Positions 1 through 9,915 of a DNA stretch of 34,521 nucleotides are shown in pieces. The notes beneath the pieces are model-generated. The model did not search any database. It had not been told where the DNA came from and saw only the letters and a list, made by a program, of their open reading frames with translations. The first letter of the stretch is position 1. Each line of letters begins with the position of its first letter. This DNA comes from Nemertoderma westbladi (lineage: Eukaryota; Xenacoelomorpha; Nemertodermatida; Nemertodermatidae). The position numbers and the translations under genes were made by a program. The stretch covers positions 1 to 34,521 of the forward strand of contig JAUCBJ010007392.1 of assembly GCA_032718475.1 (NCBI GenBank), in the 5' to 3' direction.

Positions 1-1074
1 GGGCGGACGAGGGACAACGGGCGACAAATTGTGAATATTTCGCTCGGGGTCCAGGACCTGAACTGTCTCCTGGGCAGTTCTGCGGGGCACAGGTAGCTTA
101 GTGCTATGCAGAGGGAATTTAGAGGTAGTTTCAGGGAGCACAGGTATGTCTATCACCGAAGGGGTGATTTCAAGAACAGGCCTAATTATTTCAGGCTCAT
201 CTACTATAGTAGGGAGTCTTTCTATTTTAATTATTTGGTCTGTGGGCTCTGTACTACCTAAGTTGGTGTTATTTAGTTGCCTTCTAACAGCTGGAGGCAA
301 ATCAGGCAATTTCTGACGGTGGAATGTTCTTTTACGTCTACTTAGACGAGATCTATTTCCTTTGCCTTCAGTATCGGTGGTATCGCCTTCCTCCGATGAT
401 GTATATCCCTGTCTTTTGGGAGTAGATCGATCCATCATCCGCATATTGCTAGCCGTTAACTGTTTATTTATGCAGTCTTGATTCTCCTGAATGTTTTCCA
501 ATTCTAACTGGGTGGTTTCTTCAGTCGCTCTCCGTTCTGCTTCTGCCACTGCCTCTGCCGCCTTTCTTTCAGCTGCTGCTTCTGCCAAGGTCGCCTTTGC
601 TTCTGCCGCTGCCTCTGCCGCCCTTGCCTCTGCCGCTGCCTCTGCCGCCCTTGCCTCTGCCGCTGCCTCTGCCGCCTTTGCCTCTGCCGCTGCCGCTTTT
701 GCCCCTGCTGCTGCCTCTGCCGCTGCCACTTTTCTTTCTGCTTCTGCAGCTACCACTGCTGCTTTCTTTCTGTCTTCTATACGTTTTTTCTTTACTTGTT
801 CTTCTTGGACTCGTGTCAGGCGGAGTTGTTCATCAAATTTAGCCTGATTCGCAGCCCTCATTTCCACATCGATGGCATCCAACACAAGCTTGGTTCCTTC
901 GCTATTAGGGCTAAGTCCCTCTAACCTTCTCCTCAACTCGTCATCACCTAAAAAACGTTGATAGTCTGACAGATAGATGTCAATGGCATCCCTCTTATGC
1001 GGTTTCTCTGCTGTCACTTCGCTCTCGGTTGTATCTAGTAGACTGTCTGACAGATTCTGCTTTGCGTCAGACAT
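1..1074 (-). CDS. BEL/Pao-like Gag, N-terminal part, open at left edge
   Basis: Read on the minus strand, the ATG at 1074-1072 opens 358 codons with no stop and leaves the window at base 1. I checked every triplet of this frame. The protein starts MSDAKQNLSDSLLDTT, almost identical to the start of the right-hand copy at 23538. It then has a motif around DIYLSDYQRFLGDDELRR, a long Ala/Glu/Lys/Arg repeat (roughly 470-780 on the plus strand) likely to form a coiled coil, a basic stretch, and a Pro-rich segment. It should be the front of a BEL/Pao Gag-Pol polyprotein, with capsid, protease, RT and integrase beyond the window. Compared with the right copy it lacks 290 codons after residue 16, in frame. 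Nothing breaks the frame, so this copy looks younger or better kept than the right one. The retroelement assignment rests on the right copy, since this part has no diagnostic domain. Confidence 0.8.
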   Translation of the reverse strand, partial: MSDAKQNLSDSLLDTTESEVTAEKPHKRDAIDIYLSDYQRFLGDDELRRRLEGLSPNSEGTKLVLDAIDVEMRAANQAKFDEQLRLTRVQEEQVKKKRIEDRKKAAVVAAEAERKVAAAEAAAGAKAAAAEAKAAEAAAEARAAEAAAEARAAEAAAEAKATLAEAAAERKAAEAVAEAERRATEETTQLELENIQENQDCINKQLTASNMRMMDRSTPKRQGYTSSEEGDTTDTEGKGNRSRLSRRKRTFHRQKLPDLPPAVRRQLNNTNLGSTEPTDQIIKIERLPTIVDEPEIIRPVLEITPSVIDIPVLPETTSKFPLHSTKLPVPRRTAQETVQVLDPERNIHNLSPVVPRPP

Positions 1075-1159
1075 GCTTATGTGTACAGTTGAATGTCTAC
1101 TGCTGTATTACAGTCTGAGCAAGTCTAGTAACTCAGTATTAACTGCTAGCCTAGTAATT

Positions 1160-1450
1160 AATTACCGGTACTGCTACTCAGTGTAGCGTGATATATATAA
1201 TATATTAGAATACCGGTATGCTTATAGTATATATAAGTATTATTACAGACTAGGTTTATCTCAGAATACCGGTATAATTTTAGCACAAATATATATAAAT
1301 ATATAATAGGCCTATCGGGAATACCGGTATACAGCTTACAATTTGTAGTATATATAATTCTGGACTAGAATTAATTACAAGTACCGGTATAATTTCAGCC
1401 TAGATTTATAGAAATAAAGATAATAGGCCTATCGTAAATACCGGTATATC
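1160..1450 (-). repeat. ACCGGTAT-containing leader repeats, left copy
   Basis: About two and a half degenerate units of roughly 120 bp, each carrying the word TACCGGTA with AT-rich spacers such as ATATATAA and a TAATAGGCCTAT block. The same units appear in about three copies at 23034-23410 in the right copy, so unit number has changed since the copies separated. The repeats lie just upstream of the gag ATG, a position where a promoter or leader structure could act, but no function is shown. Confidence 0.7.
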
Positions 1451-1991
1451 AATGATTTCAAAATAATTTAATTTCTGTTACTTTAGGGTTACTTTGTTAC
1501 TTTACTTACTTTATTACCGTTATTTGAGCAGTAATCCAACTGATATTGAGACCTAATGGTTGTATGGTAGGCCTACGATTTATAAATCGTTAGATTTGAT
1601 TTATAATATATATATACCCGTTTTAATGGGTTTTGTCAATGTTTGAAATAAATGTTATTATTTCTGGGGAGTAATCACTACACAAAGCGGTGCGCTTTCA
1701 GTGAAGTGTTACGTACAGGACACTAAAACAAATAATACTAATTTACCTAAGTTACTTAATACTACAAATTACGTACAATTCGGGTGAGATTACAATCTCT
1801 AAATAAACACAAAATTTACAAAAAACACAAAATACGAATTTTTAGGGTAATTTTACAAGAAGTCTACAAACCAGCCTAACAAAGGGTTAGATAACCGGTT
1901 ATTACAACGGACAGAGTACTACGGTATTTGAAATAATAAGTAGTAGTAAATACACTGCGTTGTCTAGATAGGAAAATACCACCGCCTGACG

Positions 1992-2015
1992 ACCTATAGC
2001 CGTATCGCTATAGGT
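1992..2015 (-). other. Leader hairpin, left copy
   Basis: The 9-bp arms ACCTATAGC (1992-2000) and GCTATAGGT (2007-2015) are perfect inverted repeats around a 6-base loop. The equivalent site in the right copy (22622-22645) keeps the stem while one pair changes from C-G to T-A on both sides. Confidence 0.6.
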
Positions 2016-2384
2016 TCTACGTTATGTATCACGGAGTGTTCCTACCTAGAAGTTAATAGAGCTAATCGAATGTGCCTATCAACCACTTTACAACACAAAT
2101 ATAATGTCTACAATAATTACTTCGGAAAGTACTGTACACTAAACCCTAAATTAGGTACGAGTACTTATATAACAGACAATCAGTAGTTAAATATACTTGA
2201 ACAGCTAAAAGAACCACGGCATCTGCTGGAGTGACCGATGCACAAAATCACCAGTCTTTACCTACGCCGAGCAGCCCGTGTAGTACCGAGGTTAATTTAA
2301 CTATAGCGGTATGTATAACAAACACAATTACTGTAGGAACAAACTTGGGGACTTGAATGTTGCGAATAATCGCATAAACTCTGA

Positions 2385-2887
2385 ATAATAAATATTACGC
2401 TACGCGTACAAACTACTCAAACAAAATACAGACCGAACACTGACAGACTACTATCAAGCCCAAACAAACTACGGTATATGCAGACTCCGAAATGATTAGG
2501 GAGTATGCGCTCTAACCCAGTAGTGCGACTTATTCTTTAGTTGGGGTTTACCTTACAGCGTTCGCTGCCCTTACTGCCTAATCGTACTTAATCGGACAGA
2601 TGATCTACACACGCGGCAATCCGTTCAGACTTAATAACAGCCAGACAACTATCCAGCCTACAAATTATTTAAATAAAATTATACGCTACCCGTACAGACT
2701 TACACAAACAGAGTACAGACTAAACGATGGCAGACTACTCTCAAGCCTAAATAAACTACAGGACATGCAGACTCCGAAATGATTAGGGAGTATGCGCTCT
2801 AACCCAGTAGTGCGACTTATTCTTTAGTTGGGGTTTACCTTACAGCGTTGCTGCCCCTACTTCCTAACCGTACTTAATCGGACAAGT
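2385..2887. repeat. Tandem duplication, period 287 bp
   Basis: A block beginning CAGACTCCGAAATGATTAGG occurs at 2481 and again at 2768, and the sequence on both sides of it is also duplicated at the same spacing. The right copy has the block once, in inverse orientation around 22080-22145. The duplication is therefore specific to the left copy, or was lost on the right. Confidence 0.8.
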
Positions 2888-2896
2888 GCTCTACAC

Positions 2897-3394
2897 CCAG
2901 ACTGGAATCCATACACTTTGCGCCGGATTAATCCGGCGCACTTTACAATAAAAGCGCGCCAATGTGGCGCGTGGCGCGCTCGAAAATCGTAAAGTGCGCC
3001 GGCTTTGGCGTGTGGCGCTCCCAAAAATAAAAACCGGCGCCAATTTGTTGGTTGAACAACTACGGAAGTGCCTTAAAAATTGCAATAGCTGTTAAAAAAT
3101 TTCGGCTCGCTTCGCTCCCCTTTCTTTTTTCTGTTGTATGGTCAGATGGTTACTGCTGAACAGGGACATGCAGACATGTACAGCTCTATAGCAATACTGA
3201 CATTGGCAGACTGGTTACACTCCTTCAAAATTGAAATTGCATTGGCGCAGCGCTCTTCAAAATTGTATCAAATGTGCGGCGCGCTTAAAAATTTCGTTGG
3301 AGCAGGGCTTGCTTTGAAATTGCATCGGCGCGTGGCGCGCATAAAAATTGGTTGGCGCGCTATCCGGTGCACTTTTTGGATGGATTCCATACAG
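2897..3394. mobile_element. Non-autonomous GC-rich DNA element (498 bp) with 9-bp target duplication
   Basis: The insertion is flanked by the direct repeat GCTCTACAC at 2888-2896 and 3395-3403. The right BEL copy has the site uninterrupted, as a related sequence around 22010. The ends form an imperfect inverted repeat: CCAGACTGGAATCCAT on the left and, read on the other strand, CTGTATGGAATCCAT on the right. Inside are clusters of GGCGC/GCGCC words spaced by A/T runs and no coding frame. Such 8-9-bp duplications are found with hAT, Merlin and Mutator-like elements; I cannot choose among them. Confidence 0.75.
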
Positions 3395-5471
3395 GCTCTA
3401 CACACACTGCAATTCGTTCGGACTTAACAGCAATCAGACAACAGCTCAGCCTACAAATTGTCTGTACAATCTGATCAGGTTTACACGCCTTCTGTTCAAT
3501 ACTGGCCTACAAATAAATAAAACTGACAGAAATAGGCCTAAGTAAAATCCCAATAAAAACCAGGCGTCCCCGATTAATTATTAAGACCTACCGGCATATA
3601 TAATCAAATCGAATAATACTGCTGTACTTATACGGAAGTAGGTACCGGTCCGGATGATCAGGCAGTCAGGCCTACTGGTTACCGGTCGACCGGTACTTTC
3701 GACTTTATTGCTTACTGCAACAAAGAAGCGATATCCTTTAATGTTCGCGCTTTCAGACCTTTGGCAGTTTAACCCACCAAATTAAGATGTCTTCTAGATA
3801 TTAAATCTGCTTTTAGTCTATGACAAGTATTTGATTCACTACACTAGTCAGCTAGTCGAAACCAATCCGTGCGCGACCATTCACCCGCTGGATATTCCCG
3901 GGAGATTGGGTTCGACGGTTTAATTTTATTGCTATGTAAGCCTAATGTATTATTCGACTGACAGTATTATATAATCTCTGACAATATTATTCACCTTCGG
4001 GAAATATTAACAGTTCCTTTAGGACGTGGCGCTCTATCTATACAAACAGAGTTATGACTTAAACTACTCACAACGATATGGCTTAATTATAATTCACATA
4101 TATGGTGCATTCTTTAGGAATTGCTTCTTTAACAGACTCACTCATACACAATGCTGCACAATACTGCACACTAATCTGCCAATCTTCACTGATTTTAGTC
4201 ACATATAAAAGGAACACAGACTGAATCATGTAGGGTCTATCAAATAACATTAGATTCACTTCAAACCACTTTAACATAAGTCACAATCGTTATTGGCAGT
4301 TAGGTACAATGGCCAAATCTGGCAATGATTGTGATTGCAGCTAGGAACTTTCACCCGTTAGACGGGTGGACAATCCAGCCCTTTAATGGGTGTCCTAATA
4401 AAATAAGATAATTATTATTTTCCGAAGTTAATTAATTATTTATTTAAGTTACCAGTGCGCCTGCACAATTTATTATTTTCTTCACCTTTCAGTTACCAAA
4501 CAGTACTGCGTAATTAATTATTATCTTTAAGATGATAAAGTATTTTCTTCTTACCAGTAAGTTGATAAATTATTATATTTATTATGACAGTCACAGTAGG
4601 CCCTACAGTAATTATTATTTTCTTACTGGTAAGTTAATCAATTATTTTCTTAGGATATTAATTATTTCAATACACAGTAGCGTAGGCCTACGATAATAAA
4701 TTATGTCTTATGTCATTACACATTAGGTAGGTATATGTCTAAGATAATTAATTTTTCATTAAGATAATTAATTATTTTATTAATTATTATATTAAGTTAC
4801 TAGTTAAATATTTTATTAAGTTAATTAATTATTTTAATTAAATTAGTTAACTAATTATATTATATTTAATTAGGTAATTATTTTAGTAGGGTTTCCTCGG
4901 CAAAATTTGGCTGCACTTTGAAACCAAATCTTAAGGTAGGAATAATGATGTAATGGCTGGCCTGGCTTTTAGATACTGTAGCTCAGCAACTGGGATGAGT
5001 TACGAAAGTCTATGAATTAATTTAGTTAAGCAGGCTGGTGGATATGAGGTACACACAGTAACATAACACACACACCCACAGGGCAAACAAACCAGGCTAG
5101 CTAGCTACTACAGCATGGCCCAGGCCCAGTAAGTATTACTAATAGCTACCTTGTATGTTGATTGCTTCAGGCATCACTGCTTGCCCTGTGGGCTCAACGT
5201 AATTTTGGTTTGTGTGTGCTTGCTTATATAATCTATTTAAAAAGGCAGCCTTCTCTGCTGCTCTGCCTCTGGGCTGTGTGGCCACGGTTTTCACATGTTG
5301 GCTGTTAGCTGTATCCTGTATAAGATACCAGACCCGGAGTTGGATGGGTTCCTGAGCTAAATTAATTTTCCTTTGGTCTGTCTCAATAATCTATAATTGA
5401 TTGCCCTGCATAATTGCTTGTGGCTTGCAGGCTGGGCTTAGGTTCTATACACTTACCTAATATTTGAAGAT

Positions 5472-5488
5472 GGGGGGGGGGGGGGGGG
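5472..5488. repeat. Poly(G)17 tract
   Basis: Seventeen consecutive G on the plus strand. It is one of three long G or C runs in the same 3.6-kb element. Runs of this length can form quadruplex or triplex structure and are error-prone in assembly, so the exact count is uncertain. Confidence 0.9.
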
Positions 5489-5679
5489 TGATGTTGTGAG
5501 TTTCGTTTATTGTTTTGGATAGAATAACGTACCCCTGTAACCTGCGGCTGCAAAAATAAAAAATTATAGAGTAAATTATAAAGTTGCCCAAAACAATACA
5601 AATCCTATTCAACATCTCTTTTTTTGGATGTGGAGTTGAGTATAATATATCGAATGTTTAGTGCAGAGGCCTAACGGGT

Positions 5680-5795
5680 ATTTTTCGTGCGGGTACCAAA
5701 ATTTGGTAACGAAATTTCCAAAATTGAATGTTTCGAATAGACAAAAATTTTAAATATTTCGTGCTGCACCCACTTTTGGTGCCCGCACGAAAAAT
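5680..5795. mobile_element. Small inverted-repeat element (about 116 bp)
   Basis: Arms 5680-5701 and 5774-5795 are near-perfect inverted repeats of ATTTTTCGTGCGGGYACCAA and two more bases. The spacer of about 70 bp is AT-rich and non-coding. It looks like a miniature inverted-repeat element or a foldback; I do not see a clear target duplication. Confidence 0.6.
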
Positions 5796-6019
5796 GGTCG
5801 TTGCATTACTTGTATCAACTCAATTGCATTACCATTGAATTCGCCACCACCAAATATACACGTAAGACTTGAATTGCAAATCAAACACATTACTGCATTA
5901 TGTCACATTTTCCGCAATTGAATTTTTTCAAGAATGTGTTAAAATATACCATTAATATTGTTACCATATTTCATTGGATTTCTTTAAAAAATGGCCGAGT
6001 AATCAGGTCTGGGTCGAAT

Positions 6020-6040
6020 CCCCCCCCCCCCCCCCCCCCC
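6020..6040. repeat. Poly(C)21 tract
   Basis: Twenty-one consecutive C on the plus strand, about 280 bp from the G21 tract at 6319. Confidence 0.9.
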
Positions 6041-6318
6041 AGACTGTAGGAAGATCTAAATGGCCCAGGGTAGACAGGGTTAAGAATTGCGATGTACATT
6101 CACAACAATATTGGAACAAAGGTCGTAATTATTAGAATAAAGTTCGCAACCCATTGGAACAGAGTTCCCAAACTGAGGAACTGACTGAACAAAATACCAC
6201 ACAGGCTGCTCAGGGCACTCATAACAGAGGTGCAATTTAAATGCCATTTAAATCATTTTGCTTGTTCCAATGCATTGCATAAGCAAGGACAGAAGGATGA
6301 TGCTTTGACATGGAGGGT

Positions 6319-6339
6319 GGGGGGGGGGGGGGGGGGGGG
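6319..6339. repeat. Poly(G)21 tract
   Basis: Twenty-one consecutive G on the plus strand, just downstream (in minus-strand sense) of the LINE reverse transcriptase remnant. Short Gly- or Pro-rich reading frames across this tract are artefacts. Confidence 0.9.
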
Positions 6340-6364
6340 TTGGAGTGATCATGGGGCATCATGC

Positions 6365-6569
6365 ATGATCTTTTGGCGTTTGATTTGTCTTCATTTGGCC
6401 CAGATTTCTTTAAGTTGACCTTGAGGTCGTTGACCTTACAATATATTGCTGATTTATTGAGAGCATCTTGAACCGTACCACTCAATGATTGACCATATAT
6501 TACTACATCGTTTAAAATAATAAAGGTATAATAAAGGTGAAAGCTATCACCTTGTATTACTCCGACTAC
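6365..6569 (-). pseudogene. Non-LTR retrotransposon reverse transcriptase fragment
   Basis: One minus-strand frame reads GVIQGDSFHLYYTF, then LNDVVIYGQS, then VQDALNKSAIYCKVNDLKVN. This follows the order of non-LTR RT motifs: the GxxQGDxLSPLLF block, the catalytic [F/Y]xDD region, and the LxxYC...LKVNxxKT block. The catalytic aspartate pair is degraded to Leu-Asn-Asp. Nothing convincing continues on either side, so this is a short dead fragment inside the TA-flanked element. The clade cannot be fixed from so little. Confidence 0.6.
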
Positions 6570-7977
6570 TGTAGCTGTCTAATAGGGTCCAGCCAAGCCA
6601 GTGCATAAACACCAATAGAGACACATATAATTACATGCCGGGAAAGCCCAAACTTCAGTAATCAGAGTTATAGAAGTAATGCAAAATTATTAAAGGAGGG
6701 GGGATTCATGCAATTCTTAAAATGGGCGTTTGAAAGTTGCATGATATCAATATCACATTTGGTATCCTTGTATGGCCAGCTTTCCATCTCTCCGAAAAAT
6801 TCTGACCCAATACAGCAATAAGATGGAGGAATCTGTTACAAAATTCATGCAATTCATATAATTCATGCAATTCTAATTTACGGTTTTTAGAAAAATTTGG
6901 CTCCAATTTAGAAAATCTGTGCACCACGACTGTGAGGTTTGCTATCACTGTGCAATCAAATCTCGCTGTGAATACCGTACCTAACTGTATTTTATAACTG
7001 TAATTAATTAAATTAATTATTTTTGCCTAATTGAGTTAATTAACTTTAATTAATTTCGGGATCAGGATTTCAATTATCATATTTTTACATTACTCTTACT
7101 TACAGACTTATGGTTAGCCAAACAGTCAAAAATGAACTGAGCAGTAATGCAGAAATGAGCTGGCTGGGCGCCAGTGCAAGTCAGCAATTCAAGGCCAAAT
7201 CAGCAAATTGAAGGAATTGTGAAATGGTGTCCTAGTCCTCTGCTCTAGCCTGTGTGAAGGAGAACTTAACTTCATAGAGCATAAAGAAATAACTTGTAAC
7301 TTACCGCCAGTAACTTACCGCCAGTATATTAACTTAATGTCTTCATAAAGGGATATAATTAGGATACTACCAGTAGTGTAGTGTAGCAGTCCAGCCCAGC
7401 AGCCACCCCACCAGCCATCAGCCGGGCGCTTTTGTGTAGGTTTGCCTAAGGCATAGCAGATGCCATGTTAGGTAACTCAGCTAATGTCGGACAAGAGCTG
7501 CAGAGTAATATGTAATACAGTAAGTATAATAAGAAAGCCAATGCTATGCTGGCTGCCTCAATTAGTACACAGTGTGTGTGTGTGTATACTAGGAAGGATG
7601 GTAGTGGTAGACAGTGGAGGTCTGCTCTCTGGTGTGTTGATTGGCAGCCTGGCTCCATAGATGGGAAGGAATCTGCTTGCCTCAGGGGGATGACGAGTAG
7701 CAGATAAAATTGTACAAATCCACCCGTTTGACGGGTGGAATTCAATTAATTCTTAATTAAAAGTTAACTATGCTGTAATTTTAATTTTTACAGGACCAAA
7801 ATATGTAGTTTTGCCTGCTCTATGTCACAATACCAATTTTACTCGTGCGTCTAAAAAAATAGCAATGCGAATTTAATTTTAATTTTTAATAGGGATTTGT
7901 GTGGAGAAATACAAACTCATCCACCCGTTTGAGGGGTGTCTGTCCAGCCGTTTGACGGGTGAAAGTTCCTAACTGGA

Positions 7978-8068
7978 TTGCCATATTTGGCAACCAAGCA
8001 AAATCTGGCAACATTTCTGATTGCCTGATTTGGCAACTATATAAAGCCGTTGTTGCCATATTTGGCAA
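7978..8068. repeat. Subterminal TTGCCA-N4-TGGCAA palindromes, left end
   Basis: Sixteen-base palindromes or near-palindromes at 7978-7993, 8021-8036 and 8053-8068 (TTGCCATATTTGGCAA type). A variant lies in the left terminal repeat at 4310-4325. With the TA element removed, all are close to the left end of the outer insertion. They are candidate transposase-binding sites. Confidence 0.75.
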
Positions 8069-9080
8069 CTTAACTAACTCATTGCAGCATTGAATATGGA
8101 TTATATGGTTCTGCGTCATTAAGTCGTTCTATGGCAGTATGGCCATTCCTTAGATCCTGAAATGTTAATGTTAGGCCTAGAAAAAAGGCAAAGGGGTAGG
8201 GCCCAGGTTACAGGTTATACTTATACCGGTCAGCCGGTAGTGGCATATTCTAAGTTCTATGTCTAACCAATACAGCAATATATCCTAATAAATGACAGAA
8301 TGAGGTGAGAATGAGAGTCAATAACACAAACACAGACTGACTGGTGATAGTTTTTTTGCTTTTTTGACATTTTTGCTAGTAGTAATCTCTGGCGCTGCTT
8401 GGGGAGGTGGTTGATTGTTGTTTGTACCAATAATAGTTTAGTAGTTAAAGATTGTAACGTAACTGTGTAATGCTGATACAATTGCCCAGCAATCTAAATC
8501 ATCCTTCACTCTATATCTGTATATTAGTTCAGTATATCTATCTTTCCATTCCTACATCAGTACATACAGACATATAATGAAAATAATTTCATCCCGTTTT
8601 TCATTAGCTGATTAGGGCCTACACCTACTAGAAACAATTTGTTGAATCCCTTAACCTGTTAACACGCGTTTTGGTTTTCTCAGTCTTTCTAAATTTTGAC
8701 ACTATTTTTCTTCCGTCACGCCGTTTCTCAAACTTTAATGCCCCCTTGCCTTCTTGCTGCCTTTTGGTGATGTTAACGTTCTGACGTTGTCAAATATTAT
8801 TACGTTTATTTCCATTTCAGCCTTTGAAGCATGTGATTCTTTAGATTTGTTTATGCCTATACCATAGGGCCTATGCCATTCTACCAGTACGGTATCTGTT
8901 ACAGACTCATCCATCTGTCCATTAACATATTAACAACATATAAAATAGATTCATTCTGACATTTCATCAACTAATAATGTTTATAAATCATCACAACTCG
9001 ACAAGGGTAAGCAAGCAGTAAGCAATTTTGAAGTAATTTACAATGACAGGGTTACTGACAGGGCTGCACAATAATAATTG

Positions 9081-9138
9081 TTGCCAAAAATGGCAACCAT
9101 TATTTTTCTTTAATTCTAATGGTTGCCAAAAATGGCAA
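9081..9138. repeat. Subterminal TTGCCA-N4-TGGCAA palindromes, right side
   Basis: Two copies of TTGCCAAAAATGGCAA at 9081-9096 and 9123-9138. With the pogo-like insertion at 9247-12343 removed, they lie within about 300 bp of the right end of the outer element. Confidence 0.75.
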
Positions 9139-9915
9139 TAATTATTTTAGGCACATTTCGGCCTATTGCTAAGAGAAATTCAGACGATGATTTTTTTTCT
9201 TATACGGTCAATTATATTTAAATTTCGCGCTCTTTTCACTTAACTACCGTAATCTGGGGTTACTTGGGCCATGGGGTCAACTTGGGCCATTGTGTACAGA
9301 ACCACTTTAAATATTTAATTCGTAGGTAAAATAAACTTTGGAATATCATATTGCCACATTTTAAACAACTTTTAGAGTTTACGAATCTGATGTTAAGTTT
9401 ACAGTTCCATTAGATGTGCATTTATGTTGGAAAATATCCCAGCTTAATTCATGTTCGAATAAGTAGAATTACATGACTGTTCAAAATGGGTATCATATTT
9501 ATGTTTCCTATGGGCAATTATGAAATGTCATTGCATGATATATGTACTACACTAATATATATGTTGTAATTATTAAACATTTCTGGTTGTAACAAATCTG
9601 AAAAACAATATTTTAATTTTTGTGACGGGGTCTTCAATAAGTTGAAAATTGGGGCAACTTGGGCCAGTTTGACTGCTTGGCGGGAGGGCCACTACTAGTA
9701 TTACAATTACATTTCTTATACTACTGTACTGTAGTATATCTTATTATAGGCCTACTGTATTTCTCTACTTCACTTACACTGTTACAAGCCCTGTGGCGCA
9801 GGACATTCAGACAGCTGTGGTTTGAGGTAGGCCTAGCTGCCTAGTATAATAGGTTTAAAGTCTAGTTACATGTCTTGCTAATTTTCTGTATTTTATTGTA
9901 CTGTTATATGGAACA

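Larger units (their letters stand above)
1075..4296 (-). other. Leader/upstream region of the left BEL copy, no gene
   Basis: This is the untranslated region in front of the minus-strand gag start. It matches 19945-23537 of the right copy in inverse orientation. It contains ACCGGT-rich repeats (1160-1450), a hairpin (1992-2015), a tandem duplication (2385-2887) and a GC-rich insertion (2897-3394). No ORF in it is convincing; the short ones are not shared with the right copy. LTR sequences are expected somewhere here, but I cannot mark their edges. Confidence 0.6.
4344..7969. mobile_element. TA-flanked element (3.6 kb) with CACCCGT palindromic ends
   Basis: The ends are inverted repeats beginning GGAACTTTCACCCG, imperfect over roughly 45 bp. 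They are flanked by TA at 4342-4343 and 7970-7971, as expected for the Tc1/mariner/pogo group. The palindrome CACCCGTNNRACGGGTG or variants occurs at 4352-4368, 7719-7739, 7921-7938 and 7945-7962, so the ends are internally repetitive. No transposase frame remains. Inside are AT-rich tracts (about 4730-4880 and 7000-7055), three long homopolymers, a 116-bp inverted-repeat element and a LINE reverse transcriptase remnant. The rest, including about 4900-5460 and 6580-7700, shows no gene. Confidence 0.7.
7972..9244. other. Body of the 29-bp-TIR element, no gene found
   Basis: This is the part of the outer insertion lying between its two nested transposons. It holds TTGCCA/TGGCAA palindromes at its two ends (7978-8068 and 9081-9138). 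I find no ORF with recognisable content. A pyrimidine-rich stretch ending TTTCAG near 8819 resembles a splice acceptor, but all three frames after it close quickly. Confidence 0.6.

Noticed and set aside
491-847. Plus-strand Ala/Ser-rich and Pro/Leu-rich reading frames (also 597-842)
   Set aside because: Shadows of the Ala/Glu repeat of the minus-strand Gag frame.
6230-6485. Reading frames with Gly or Pro runs on either strand
   Set aside because: They cross the G21 tract. Only the N-terminal part of the minus-strand frame has meaning, as an RT remnant.
8800-9010. Possible exon between a TTTCAG acceptor near 8819 and a GGTAAG donor near 9007
   Set aside because: All three frames contain stops within a few codons and no neighbouring exon is visible.
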